DNA from: Acidobacteriaceae bacterium KBS 83
GTDB taxonomy: Bacteria; Acidobacteriota; Terriglobia; Terriglobales; Acidobacteriaceae
Assembly: GCA_000381585.1 (NCBI GenBank)
Contig: KB906737.1
Location: 248,001 to 312,000 of the forward strand
DNA length: 64,000 nucleotides
Direction: 5' to 3'
Shown here: one piece after another, positions 1 to 8,255 of the stretch
Layout: every line of letters starts with the position of its first letter
Numbering within the stretch: position 1 is the stretch's first letter
Position numbers and translations under genes: made by a program
Notes under the pieces: model-generated
The model's input: only the letters and a program-made list of their open reading frames with translations
Told to the model about the DNA's origin: nothing
Database searches by the model: none

Positions 1-16
1 CGAACGACTACCCGGT

Positions 17-92
17 AACAGAAAGATGAGCTACGGCTCTCTGAGTCACAGGAAACCTGGAGGAATTTATGAAATACATCTGTTTGGGATAC
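17..92 (+). repeat. Duplicated leader, copy 1 (pairs with 604-679)
   Basis: About 76 bp covering the leader, ribosome binding site and first codons of the first YCII-like gene. It recurs at 604-679, offset 587 bp, with only a handful of mismatches. The conserved part includes the GGAGG Shine-Dalgarno and the ATG. The two downstream coding regions are clearly more diverged than this leader, so either the duplication is old and the leader is under selection, or the 5' ends have been homogenised. Confidence 0.85.
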
Positions 93-473
93 ATCCAGCC
101 AGGAAAATTCGAAGGGATGACCGAGGACGAGCGACACGCAGTGCTCGACGAATGCTTTGAGCACAATGACCATCTGCGCGCCAACGGACATCTTGTTGCC
201 GAAGTACCTCTTCAGCCTCCGGAGACCGCGTTGACCCTGTACTGGAAAAACGGCAAAGTCGCGACGACCGACGGCCCCTATGCGGAAACAAAGGAACAGC
301 TCGGCGGCATTCAAATCCTTGAGGCACGAGACCTCAATCACGCCATTCAGCTTGTCTCACAGCTTCCAGGCTTTAAGTATGGACTTGGACCGATTGAGAT
401 ACGGCCGGTTGCGGATTTGAACGAAATGATCAAGGAGAGCGAGCAACGGCGGCGAAAGAACACCGCGCGATGA
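69..473 (+). CDS. YCII/DGPF-domain protein, copy 1
   Basis: A 134-residue cytosolic protein of the YCII-related (DGPF) family. The hallmark DGPYAETKEQ lies at residues 68-77 and is followed by LGG; the C-terminal half has the usual IEIRP element (109-113) and a basic tail. The family folds as a small ferredoxin-like dimer. Its biochemical role is mostly unknown; many members sit beside ECF sigma factors, but none is present here. GGAGG ends six bases before the ATG. A paralogue starts at 656. Family assignment is firm; no substrate can be named. Confidence 0.9.
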   Translation: MKYICLGYIQPGKFEGMTEDERHAVLDECFEHNDHLRANGHLVAEVPLQPPETALTLYWKNGKVATTDGPYAETKEQLGGIQILEARDLNHAIQLVSQLPGFKYGLGPIEIRPVADLNEMIKESEQRRRKNTAR

Positions 474-603
474 GGCAATCCTCTTATCAGGAAGCTCTCG
501 CGTTGACCCAACAAGAACCGCGGCGGAGGTTCCTGCAAGAGCGGCCTCGGCAGTTGAACTAAAACAATTAAAATGGCTGTCGATTTTTCGGCTCCCTAAC
601 GAC

Positions 604-679
604 AACAGAACGATGAGTTACGGCTCTCTGAGTCACAGGAAACATGGAGGAATTTATGAAATACATCTGTTTGGGATAT
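604..679 (+). repeat. Duplicated leader, copy 2 (pairs with 17-92)
   Basis: Second copy of the leader plus start region seen at 17-92, preceding the second YCII-like gene. Identity is high through the Shine-Dalgarno, ATG and first eight codons, then falls. It marks the tandem duplication that made the gene pair. Confidence 0.85.
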
Positions 680-1057
680 TACCGGCCTGAAAACGTCGAA
701 AACATGTCTGAGAGCGAACGCAACGCCATGTTTGACGAGTGTTTTACCTACGACGACGAGCTGCGGAAAAACGGACATTTCGCCGCCGGCGAAGCTCTTC
801 AGCCCGCCAACACGGCGATGACCGTGTATTGGAAGAATGGAAAGGTCGCGGTGACGGACGGTCCGTACGCGGAAACGAAGGAGCAATTGGGTGGAATTCT
901 GGTGCTTGAAGCGCGAGATCTGAATCACGCAATTCAGCTCATGTCCCAGCATCCTGCAGTGAAGTATGGATCGTTGTTCGAGATACGGCCGGCGGCAGAT
1001 TTGAACGAAATGATTCAGCAGAGCGAGCAGCGACGGCGAACGAGCGTCGCACGATGA
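656..1057 (+). CDS. YCII/DGPF-domain protein, copy 2
   Basis: A 133-residue paralogue of the gene at 69, with the same opening residues (MKYICLGY) and the same DGPYAETKEQ signature near residues 68-77. The start at 656 is preferred over an upstream in-frame ATG at 644: it keeps the GGAGG spacing of copy 1 and matches its N-terminus. The tails are alike (DLNEMI then SEQRRR). Divergence is spread over the surface-like segment 10-50. A RibD-C-like reductase follows 84 bp downstream in the same direction, so co-transcription is possible. No catalytic role can be assigned. Confidence 0.9.
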   Translation: MKYICLGYYRPENVENMSESERNAMFDECFTYDDELRKNGHFAAGEALQPANTAMTVYWKNGKVAVTDGPYAETKEQLGGILVLEARDLNHAIQLMSQHPAVKYGSLFEIRPAADLNEMIQQSEQRRRTSVAR

Positions 1058-1141
1058 GGCCATCATGCTTGGGCCGGGGCAAGCTGACGCTGATGCGGCT
1101 TCGGCCAGAGCAACATGAAGTCTTTGAGGAGAGAAGCACAC

Positions 1142-1792
1142 ATGCCAAAAGTTCGCGTTGCTGGATTTGGTGTTTCGTTGGACGGTTTTAGCGCAGGCAT
1201 CGAGCAGAGCCTCAACGATCCTCTTGGCAAGCGCGGCCCGGAGATCTTTCAGTGGTTCTTCCATACCAAGACCTTCCGCGCTATGCATGGGCAGGAAGGC
1301 GGATCTGTCGATGTAGACGATGAGTTCGCACATCGGTCGATGGAAAACTTCGGCGCCTTCATCCTTGGTCGCAACATGTTTGGTCCAGTCCGTGGCCCAT
1401 GGCACGACAACTCGTGGAAGGGCTGGTGGGGCGACAACCCACCGTATCATGCGCCAACTTTCGTTCTGACGCACTATGAGCGTGAGCCGCTCGTGATGGA
1501 AGGCGGAACGACCTTCTACTTTGTCACCGGCGGAATCGAAGAGGCGCTGAGGCTAGCGAAGCAAGCAGCGGGCGACAAGGATGTCAAAATCGGAGGCGGT
1601 GTTTCCACAGTGCGACAGTATCTGCAAGCTGGGCTGATAGATTCCCTGCACTTCGCGCTTGCACCCGTCGCACTCGGTCAAGGAGAAGCGTTGTTTGCCG
1701 GTCTCAACCTCCCTGCGCTTGGATTTTCTGTAACAGAGCGCAAGGCTACTGAGCACGCGACACACGTCGTGCTGGAAAAAGCGCGAATTTGA
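1142..1792 (+). CDS. Dihydrofolate reductase family (RibD C-terminal-like) protein
   Basis: 216 residues. The SLDG element near the N-terminus (12-15), a central LGR motif and a glycine-rich GGG segment followed by LIDSLHF and APVALGQG are the pattern of stand-alone RibD-C/DHFR-fold reductases, which bind NADPH. The ATG at 1142 is chosen because AGGAGAG ends eight bases upstream; the longer ATG at 1115 lacks this. Substrate is unknown: such proteins are common next to YCII/DGPF genes in soil bacteria and are not folate-pathway DHFR. Cytosolic, no signal peptide. Confidence 0.87.
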   Translation: MPKVRVAGFGVSLDGFSAGIEQSLNDPLGKRGPEIFQWFFHTKTFRAMHGQEGGSVDVDDEFAHRSMENFGAFILGRNMFGPVRGPWHDNSWKGWWGDNPPYHAPTFVLTHYEREPLVMEGGTTFYFVTGGIEEALRLAKQAAGDKDVKIGGGVSTVRQYLQAGLIDSLHFALAPVALGQGEALFAGLNLPALGFSVTERKATEHATHVVLEKARI

Positions 1793-1951
1793 AACGAATC
1801 GGGTCCAATCTCGCCTCAATGCGGCGTCACACGATCCCCTGGACCCATTCTTCCCCCCAAGCCGGCTGGCGACGCGTGCGGTGCGATTCGCGGCTTCACG
1901 TATCTGTTCCTGTTGCATGGACTGCTCAAGGTTCTTACTTGGCCTTCATCT

Positions 1952-2890
1952 TCATCTGCCTTGTGCAATGAAACCGGGACTGCCCGTCTTCACCACTTCG
2001 TTGAGCCTCTGTCTGGTCTGAATTCGATTGATCTGCTCAAACGCATCTTCCGGAAGGGTGGAGATATTGAAATTCTCCCGCGCGCGGGCCGGAGTCTTGG
2101 GCGTAGTGAGCAATGCCGTGCCGCGTTGCACCGCCCACGCCAGCAGCACCTGTGCGGGCGTCTTTCCAATTCGTGCCGCGATTGCTGAAATGACTGGATC
2201 TTCGAGCAGCCCCGGCCTCAATCCGTGACCCAATGGCGCAAAAGCCAAAAACACAACGCCCTTGTCCTTGCAGAATTCCAGAAGCTCGGTCTCCGGCAGA
2301 TACGGATGCGCTTCGACTTGAACCACGGCTGGCTTGATCCTCGCGGATTCGTAGATAGGCAACACTTCATTCAAGCCAATGTCAGACAAACCGATGGCCC
2401 GGCATCTGCCACGGTCCACGAGACTCTCCATCGACCTCCAGGTCTCGAGCAAAGTCACGCCACGGTCGTAAATGATGTTGCCGTTTTGATCCCGCGGATC
2501 CTGGTCGTCCCCCGGTTGAAACGCAAATGGAGTGTGAATGAGATAGAGATCCAGATAGTCGAGCCCGAGTCTGTTTAGACTCGCCTCGAAAGCCGGTTCA
2601 ACGCGTTCGGGCCGATGATTGGAGTTCCACAACTTCGTGGTAACAAAAATCTCTTCGCGCGCGATTCCTCCAGCGGCTAGTCCTGCCTGCAACGCCTCGC
2701 CCACCTCACGCTCGTTCCGGTATCGCTCCGCGCAATCGAAGTGTCTAAATCCGGCTTCCAGCGCGTCTCTGGTAGCACGTATCGTCACGGCGGCATCGGG
2801 AATCAGGGTGCCGAACCCGAGCGCGGGGATATGGCCCGCTCCGTTGTTGAGCGGTATTCTCATCATCTGAAAATCGGAAGATTCGACCAT
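1952..2890 (-). CDS. Aldo/keto reductase
   Basis: 312 residues with the complete aldo/keto reductase tetrad: Asp52 and Tyr57 (in FRHFDCAERY), Lys86 (TTKLWN) and His119 (YLIHTPF). The length and the N-terminal sequence IPALGFGT fit the AKR 3/5-like group (2,5-diketo-gluconate reductase type). It is expected to reduce aldehydes or ketones with NADPH. The start at 2890 is preferred because GAGAGG lies about eight bases upstream; an upstream ATG at 2971 would add 27 residues unlike the family. It is transcribed toward the reductase gene ending at 1792. Natural substrate cannot be told. Confidence 0.9.
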   Translation of the reverse strand: MVESSDFQMMRIPLNNGAGHIPALGFGTLIPDAAVTIRATRDALEAGFRHFDCAERYRNEREVGEALQAGLAAGGIAREEIFVTTKLWNSNHRPERVEPAFEASLNRLGLDYLDLYLIHTPFAFQPGDDQDPRDQNGNIIYDRGVTLLETWRSMESLVDRGRCRAIGLSDIGLNEVLPIYESARIKPAVVQVEAHPYLPETELLEFCKDKGVVFLAFAPLGHGLRPGLLEDPVISAIAARIGKTPAQVLLAWAVQRGTALLTTPKTPARARENFNISTLPEDAFEQINRIQTRQRLNEVVKTGSPGFIAQGR

Positions 2891-3105
2891 GGTGGCAGCC
2901 TCTCGGTATTTCGCGTTCAGCATCACCGCCCCGATGGGCAATCCACTTGTCGGCAGGCGGGCAAACCGCAATCTTTAATATTAGTACTCATTGCTCCAAT
3001 TCCTCGTCGGGTCGCTCCACGCTCCGCCTCAAAAAATGGCGCCGATGGGAGGGCGAAGGTGGGGTAATTAAACGGTTCGAGGTGAAGGTCGACGCCTCCT
3101 GATTG

Positions 3106-3125
3106 GGCCGCCTATTCAGGCGGCC
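3106..3125. terminator. GC-rich hairpin, possible terminator
   Basis: A perfect 7-bp stem (GGCCGCC/GGCGGCC) with a 6-base loop, followed on the plus strand by TTCTC. The T-tract is poor, so termination efficiency is doubtful. It lies upstream of the minus-strand aldo/keto reductase, so it would stop transcripts coming from outside rather than end that gene. Confidence 0.4.
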
Positions 3126-3229
3126 TTCTCATGGCAGGTCGGATCGCTGACTGAGCGTGTCGCGAGGTTCTGCCGCGATTAGTAGCGAGAAACGCGCTTC
3201 TCGTGAGTTGTCTCCGGATTACATGCACT

Positions 3230-3384
3230 ATCTGCCAGATATTCCCACCGAAATTGCTATCCTCAAATCAGCGCTGAGAAAGCAAAAAGCCACGGAGCGA
3301 CCACTCCGTGGCTTTCCTCTTTTCTGAGTCCTTTATTTGGACATTACGCGCAAGTCTTTTGCAAAGAAATTTTAAGCTATCGGA
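3230..3384 (+). repeat. Direct repeat copy 1 with terminator
   Basis: 155 bp nearly identical to 6439-6598, in the same orientation 3.2 kb away. Both copies contain, in order, a stretch readable as LPDIPTEIAILK, a 12-bp AAAGCCACGGAG hairpin, a smaller GTCC/GGAC hairpin and a shared 3' segment ending AGCTATCGGA. The differences are scattered substitutions and short indels, some synonymous in the readable frame. The copies bracket the methyltransferase and FG-GAP genes. Confidence 0.85.
3286..3315. terminator. Strong bidirectional hairpin terminator (repeat copy 1)
   Basis: A perfect 12-bp stem, AAAGCCACGGAG against CTCCGTGGCTTT, closes a 6-base loop. An A-run precedes it and TTTCCTCTTTT follows, so it can act as an intrinsic terminator in either direction. 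The same stem is present in repeat copy 2 with loop changes only, so the stem is conserved while the loop drifts. Confidence 0.75.
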
Positions 3385-3488
3385 TGCTCGCTCTCTCCGA
3401 GTATGCAGCAACAGCACATTCCCTTCAGGTATCATCTCGTTGCTCCACGATGGAGGAAGGCGTATCTGTGAGTAGCCTTGAGTGAGAC

Positions 3489-4406
3489 ATGGTCTCGTCA
3501 ACCACCAAGTACTCTCTTTCACTAAGGAAGCGGTCGTTCTCGTTCGTGCGTAGGCATAGCTGGCTCCCGCTTGCAGCGACACTCTTGTCTGCTGGGTTGT
3601 TCATCGCGGCTTTAGGGTTGCGGTCCCCACGCTTATGGGTTATGGCAGCTGGAATACTGCTTGCAATCACTTCCTATGTCTACGGCTACAGCGCCCGTGC
3701 CCTGAAGTATGTGAACGCTCCGATGCTTGAACAATTTCACCGCAGACAGTATGAAAAAGTATGGGACTCTCTCGCTGCGTCCTCATGGCAGGCTCGATGG
3801 GCAGCGTCGGGCGAAGCAGCGGAGGCGGGCCTTCAACGATCCGCAGCGCGCGCCGTTAGCAACATCTTGGATCTGGCGAAGATTGGGGCTGGGGATGACG
3901 TGCTTGAGATAGGCTGTGGTGTCGGGCGTATCGGATCGGAGCTTGCCCCACGGTGCCGGTTCTGGACTGGCGTCGATATTTCCGGAAACATGCTGGCTGT
4001 CGCGAGAACGCGCCTGGCAAAATTACAAAACGTACGCCTTGTCAAATTGGATCGTGCTGGCTTGCACCCGTTCGAGGCTCATTCCTTCGATGTCGCCTAT
4101 TCCACGAACGTGTTCGACCATCTGGATAAAACTGATCGTTGGCTCTATATCAGAGAGGCGTTGCGTGTACTTCGTGAGGGTGGCCGATTGTTCATCGATA
4201 ATACTGATCTTGAATCAGACGCTGGCTGGAACGCTTTTGCGAACGGCGCAGGCGCATTCGACGACAAAGAACGGCCGCCATACACGCCAACGCCTGCGAC
4301 TGCCGCCGAATATATGACATATGCCCGACGTGCGGGATTCCAGCAGATTCAGGTTCACAAGCGTCCGTCTTTGTTAATTCTTACGGCCAGTAAGTTCACC
4401 GGCTAG
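3489..4406 (+). CDS. Membrane-anchored SAM-dependent methyltransferase
   Basis: 305 residues. A basic N-terminus is followed by two hydrophobic segments (about 24-44 and 49-67), then a cytosolic class I methyltransferase domain. Motif I is VLEIGCGVG (138-146), with GVDIS (161-165) supplying the acidic residue that binds the SAM ribose, then a motif-IV-like segment and an LREGGRLFIDN strand. The closest general type is the Methyltransf_11/25 group; substrate is unknown, though the anchor suggests a lipid or envelope substrate (inference). The Shine-Dalgarno before 3489 is weak. The gene lies just after repeat copy 1. Confidence 0.85.
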   Translation: MVSSTTKYSLSLRKRSFSFVRRHSWLPLAATLLSAGLFIAALGLRSPRLWVMAAGILLAITSYVYGYSARALKYVNAPMLEQFHRRQYEKVWDSLAASSWQARWAASGEAAEAGLQRSAARAVSNILDLAKIGAGDDVLEIGCGVGRIGSELAPRCRFWTGVDISGNMLAVARTRLAKLQNVRLVKLDRAGLHPFEAHSFDVAYSTNVFDHLDKTDRWLYIREALRVLREGGRLFIDNTDLESDAGWNAFANGAGAFDDKERPPYTPTPATAAEYMTYARRAGFQQIQVHKRPSLLILTASKFTG

Positions 4407-4764
4407 TCAGAGGATAGTGCTCGCAAGATTACGACTGCCGGCGCTCACTCCTTGTTGCGTGCGAGTCGTCAGCTACTCGGAAGGAACCGCCACAATCCGT
4501 CGCTGCTGCCGCAGGGGATATTCGTCCTACAAGGACATCTGCGTTCTTCTCATTCGACTGACTCTCTTCATTTACTGAGCCCGTGCCTGCGCCAGTCCGC
4601 ACCAGCCGTCGGGGTGGGTGAATTTGGGAAGCACCTGTAACCATCTACATTTGCATAGCTTCAATCGAAGAGCATGTTGCTAAGAATAAATCTTGCCCAT
4701 GAGCGATATTCGAGAGCACACTCTGGATGCCTGCATTCTCGACTTGTGCAGTCCGGAGGATCGC
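4407..4764. other. Intergenic region, nothing recognised
   Basis: About 358 bp between the methyltransferase stop and the chosen start of the FG-GAP gene. Short open frames on both strands lack ribosome binding sites and family-like sequence. No convincing terminator hairpin or repeat. It probably contains the promoter of the FG-GAP gene, but no clear -35/-10 pair stands out. Confidence 0.4.
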
Positions 4765-6285
4765 ATGGATATCTCCATTCGATGGAAGCAACTAGGAGTG
4801 ATCTCTTTCCTTTGCGCAGGAGCTGCGCTGGCAGCAGCACAAACGACTAGTGGGTCAAATATCACCTTCTCGGTGAATGGGAGAGTCGGGTTCGTCTTGA
4901 ACAAGGGGATTGCCGCAGCAGATTTTACGCATTCCGGTCAACTCAGCTACTTATTCCTGAGTTCAGCGCTGGGGCTGTGGGTAGAAAACCCGCCGCCTGG
5001 CTCGTTCCCGTACAACTTCCAGTTGCCGCAGAATGCCGATCCCGATGAGCTTCAAGTTGCCGATTTCAATAACGATGGCAATCTCGACGTTGCGGTCGAG
5101 CTTCGCGCTGCGAATCGGCTCAACATTCTGCTTGGGCACGGGGACGGAACCTTCCAGTTCGCCCCGGATGTGATTCTCTCCGGCCACCCCCGGGCGATCA
5201 TTCCTGCCAACTTCGATAAGGATGGCTTTGCCGATCTCGCGGTCATTGTCTGTAGCGATCAGTCAATCTGCTCTCTGCAGCGCTTTCACGGAAATGGCGA
5301 TGGCACTTTCGCCCTTGCGCAGACGATCTCTTTACCGGGCAACAAACATGTGTTCGCAGCCGGGATGATGACAAGCGTCGACTTCAACGGTGACGGCAAC
5401 AACGACGTAGCTCTCATTGCGAACAACAGCATCGTCATGGTCTTCACGTCTTCCGCGAATGGCACGCTCCAGTTGCATACGAAGTTCTCGCTTCCGGCGG
5501 GTACCACTGCCAGCGCCCTTGCGTGGGGTTCGATCAAACAGGCAACGCCACCCAAGCCGGACCTGGTGGTGCGAGTCGTCGGACCCTGCGTCTCTCCGTG
5601 CATCGCCAACACACTCAATACAGCGTATGTGTACGTGAATGACGGGACCGGACACTTTCACCTTTCTGCCCACCTTGCGTTTACGAACAGCGCCTCCGGG
5701 GGACTGATCGGAGTGGGTGACATAGATGGCGACCAGAAGGCAGATATCGTTGGCTTCACTTCGGACCCGAACAACCAGGTGATGGACTACGCGCTTGGCC
5801 GCGGTGACGGAACATTCAAGGGCACGGTTCATGCGCTGGGGCAGAAGGATTTGACTCCTGGCTCGGACACGCTTCCACCGACCTACTTTGACCGTCCGCG
5901 TGCCATGGTGATGCGGGATGTGAACGGCGACTCGCGATTGGACATTGCTCTTCAGGATTCTGGAGCGCTGCAGATTGTGAATCAGAACGGCGCGACCAAC
6001 TGCATTCCACCTTCGACTGCGCAATTGGGAGCGAGGATTTGCACACCGGCTGGGACAACGGCCAAGGCCGGACAGCCGTTTGTGGTGTCAGCATCCGGCG
6101 CTTCGCCGGCCGGCGTGAAAAGGCTCGAGCTCTGGGTGAATGGTAAGAAGGCGTATCAGACTTGGAGCGAACAGTTGAAATTTCCGCTGACCCTTAGCGC
6201 TGGTACATATCGCATCACCGTGATCGGGGTGGACGTTGGCGACACACACGTCACGTCGCAACCCGTGTTGCTGACAGTGCAATAG
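4765..6285 (+). CDS. Secreted FG-GAP/VCBS repeat protein
   Basis: 506 residues. A signal peptide (basic start, then VISFLCAGAALAAAQ) leads into at least five FG-GAP-type calcium-binding repeats, seen as FNNDGNLDVAV, FDKDGFADLAV, FNGDGNNDVAL, IDGDQKADIVG and VNGDSRLDIAL. These build an integrin-like beta-propeller. A C-terminal module of about 90 residues looks Ig-like. The likely location is extracytoplasmic, with a binding or structural role. The start at 4765 has GGAGG five bases upstream and places the signal peptide at the N-terminus; in-frame ATGs at 4693 and 4699 do not. Ligand unknown. Confidence 0.85.
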   Translation: MDISIRWKQLGVISFLCAGAALAAAQTTSGSNITFSVNGRVGFVLNKGIAAADFTHSGQLSYLFLSSALGLWVENPPPGSFPYNFQLPQNADPDELQVADFNNDGNLDVAVELRAANRLNILLGHGDGTFQFAPDVILSGHPRAIIPANFDKDGFADLAVIVCSDQSICSLQRFHGNGDGTFALAQTISLPGNKHVFAAGMMTSVDFNGDGNNDVALIANNSIVMVFTSSANGTLQLHTKFSLPAGTTASALAWGSIKQATPPKPDLVVRVVGPCVSPCIANTLNTAYVYVNDGTGHFHLSAHLAFTNSASGGLIGVGDIDGDQKADIVGFTSDPNNQVMDYALGRGDGTFKGTVHALGQKDLTPGSDTLPPTYFDRPRAMVMRDVNGDSRLDIALQDSGALQIVNQNGATNCIPPSTAQLGARICTPAGTTAKAGQPFVVSASGASPAGVKRLELWVNGKKAYQTWSEQLKFPLTLSAGTYRITVIGVDVGDTHVTSQPVLLTVQ

Positions 6286-6497
6286 CGGCAGGAGAGGCCC
6301 ATGAATGGACGAAAAGCGAAATGTGCTCATCGAGCACGGTTTGATCAGTCTCCAGTGGATCAGCTTACAGACTATGGACTGTCTGAAGCCAAGCGGTCCG
6401 TACCAAAAAGAACCTGACCCGCATAAAGGCACTCATAAATCTGCCAGATATTCCCACTGAAATTGCTATCCTTAAATTAGAGCTGAAGAAAAAACCA

Positions 6498-6527
6498 AAA
6501 GCCACGGAGCGATGACTCCGTGGCTTT
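6498..6527. terminator. Strong bidirectional hairpin terminator (repeat copy 2)
   Basis: A perfect 12-bp stem, AAAGCCACGGAG against CTCCGTGGCTTT, with loop CGATGA, flanked by A-rich sequence on the left and TTTCCTCTTT on the right. It sits between convergent genes and probably terminates both. Confidence 0.8.
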
Positions 6528-6536
6528 CCTCTTTCT

Positions 6537-6559
6537 AAGTCCTTTATTTGGACTTTTTT
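6537..6559 (+). terminator. Second intrinsic terminator in tandem
   Basis: A 6-bp stem (AAGTCC/GGACTT) with an A/T loop, followed directly by four more T residues: a classic though short intrinsic terminator on the plus strand, 10 bp after the larger hairpin. In repeat copy 1 the right arm is eroded and the T-run lost. Confidence 0.6.
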
Positions 6560-6628
6560 ACGCGTAAGTCTTTTGCAATGACATTTTTAGCTATCGGAAA
6601 CAGGTCTAAACGAATGCAGGAACGAGAC

Positions 6629-8206
6629 TTAGAAGGTGCCCTCCGGTACCGGAGGGGGGGAGGGGGGGTCCCCCTGCCACTCGTCGAATGCGCCTTCGCG
6701 AATCGCCGCAGCCAATGTCGCGATATCTCCGGCCAGCACCCGGTCCTCGCGCAGCGGCGCCACGAACTCACGTACTCGTGCGCATGCAGCCTCCACCTGA
6801 AGCGCGGCCCGCAACGGCAAACGAAATTCAAGGGCTTGTGCCGCCGTCATCAACTCGATCGCGAGCACCATCTCCGCATTCTCCACAACCTGCCGCAGCT
6901 TCAGCGCGGCCGTCATCCCCATCGAGACGTGGTCCTCCTTGCCGCCCGAGGTCGGCACCGAATCCACACTCGCCGGATGCGCCAGCACCTTCGCTTCGTT
7001 CAACAGCGCGGCAGCGGTCACATGCGAAATCATGAAGCCTGACGAGATACCCGGATTATCGGAGAGAAATGGCGGCAGCCCCTCGTTGATATCCGGATTG
7101 ATCAGCCGGTCGATTCTCCGCTCGCTGATGCTCAACAAATCAGCGAGCCCGATCGCTGCATAATCCAGCGCGAACGCCAGCGGCGCGCCATGGAAATTGC
7201 CGCCGGAGAGAATATCTCCTCCGCCGTCGTCAGTAAGCGCAAATATGAGCGGGTTATCAGTGGCTGATCCCGTCTCCGTCTCGATCACCGCCGTCGCATG
7301 GTCGAGTACGCCCCGCACCGCCCCATGCACCTGCGGCATGCAGCGCAGACAGTAAGCATCCTGCACCCGCGGATCGTTCAGCCGGTGCGATTCGCGGATC
7401 TCGCTCTCCTCCATCAGAGCGCGCAGATGCGCCGCCGCCGCGATCTGACCCGCGTGTGGACGCGCCTCATGGATGCGCGCATCGAACGCTGCCGGGGTGC
7501 CCCTCAATCCCTCAAGCGACATCGCCCCTGTCAAATCAAAAAGCCGTACCACGCGCTGCGCTCGCGCCAGGCTCAGCCCGCCAACGGAAGCCATCGCCTG
7601 CGTGCCATTCAAGAGAGCGAGACCTTCCTTGGCCTGTAACTTGAGCGGCGAGAGTCCAGCCGCGGCCAACGCCTTCACCGCCTGCATGCGCTCGCCGCGC
7701 ACAAACACCTCGCCCTCGCCGATCAGCGCCAATGCCAGATGCGCGAGCGGAGCAAGATCCCCGCTGGCACCGACAGAACCGCGCGACGGCACCACTGGAT
7801 GAATGCGATGGCGAAGCATCGCCACCAGCAACTCCGCGACCTCGATGCGCACGCCACTGAACCCTTTGGTCAGCACATTCGCTCGCAGCAGCAGCATGCC
7901 GCGCACTTCGGCCTCGCTCAACGGCTCGCCTACTCCGCAGCAGTGACTGCGCACCAGGTTCTGCTGCAGTGCCGCCACTTGGTCCGGTGCCACGCGCACC
8001 TCGGCGAGCTTCCCGAATCCGGTGTTGATGCCATAGGCCGCCGCATCTCCTGCAGCCGCACGATCGACAACCGCCCGTGAAGCAAGAATGCGGTTCGTCG
8101 AACCGGGAGCAATCGCAACACTGAGCGTTGCGGTAGCAACCGCCTCGAGTTGCGCCAATGTCAGAGGATCACCGTTAAGCAGGAGAGGAGCGGAAGACTT
8201 GGTCAT
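6629..8206 (-). CDS. hutH: Histidine ammonia-lyase
   Basis: 525 residues. It deaminates L-histidine to urocanate, the first step of histidine use. The prosthetic MIO group forms from the Ala-Ser-Gly triad at 147-149 (in GSVGASGDLAPL), and YGINTGFG (58-65) carries the active-site tyrosine. The length is normal for the family. No other hut gene is in the window, so the rest of the pathway must lie elsewhere, or the enzyme may serve another aromatic amino acid (less likely). The last dozen codons run through two G7 tracts on the plus strand, giving a proline-rich tail. Confidence 0.93.
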   Translation of the reverse strand: MTKSSAPLLLNGDPLTLAQLEAVATATLSVAIAPGSTNRILASRAVVDRAAAGDAAAYGINTGFGKLAEVRVAPDQVAALQQNLVRSHCCGVGEPLSEAEVRGMLLLRANVLTKGFSGVRIEVAELLVAMLRHRIHPVVPSRGSVGASGDLAPLAHLALALIGEGEVFVRGERMQAVKALAAAGLSPLKLQAKEGLALLNGTQAMASVGGLSLARAQRVVRLFDLTGAMSLEGLRGTPAAFDARIHEARPHAGQIAAAAHLRALMEESEIRESHRLNDPRVQDAYCLRCMPQVHGAVRGVLDHATAVIETETGSATDNPLIFALTDDGGGDILSGGNFHGAPLAFALDYAAIGLADLLSISERRIDRLINPDINEGLPPFLSDNPGISSGFMISHVTAAALLNEAKVLAHPASVDSVPTSGGKEDHVSMGMTAALKLRQVVENAEMVLAIELMTAAQALEFRLPLRAALQVEAACARVREFVAPLREDRVLAGDIATLAAAIREGAFDEWQGDPPSPPPVPEGTF

Positions 8207-8255
8207 AGGAATGCATCAGGCAAACCCTTCACTATAGCGATCACAGGACAGAAGG

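Larger units (their letters stand above)
2972..3488. other. Intergenic region with hairpins and repeat copy 1
   Basis: No convincing gene in 517 bp. It holds a 7-bp GGCCGCC/GGCGGCC hairpin (3106-3125), a CGAGAA/TTCTCG hairpin (3186-3203), and repeat copy 1 (3230-3384) with its terminator. One frame (3151-3327) is open and reads SPDYMHYLPDIPTEIAILK before a stop, without a supported start; the LPDIPTEIAILK part is also encoded in repeat copy 2, with synonymous third-position changes, so it may be the remnant of a gene end. Confidence 0.6.
6439..6598 (+). repeat. Direct repeat copy 2 with terminators
   Basis: 160 bp matching 3230-3384. Reading upstream, the shared frame is open back to about 6370 and reads ALINLPDIPTEIAILK, ending at a TGA inside the hairpin loop. 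No start codon or ribosome binding site supports translation. The copy lies between the convergent FG-GAP and hutH genes, where its hairpins would usefully separate the two transcripts. Confidence 0.85.

Noticed and set aside
596-1474. A 292-codon minus-strand open frame
   Set aside because: It runs across two convincing plus-strand genes, and its composition is that of a shadow frame.
4765-6285. Repeated DNA as a possible CRISPR or tandem repeat array
   Set aside because: The repeats are degenerate protein-level FG-GAP units within coding sequence, not identical spaced repeats.
3230-6598. Composite transposon or integron
   Set aside because: No transposase, integrase or terminal inverted repeats within or next to the repeat pair.
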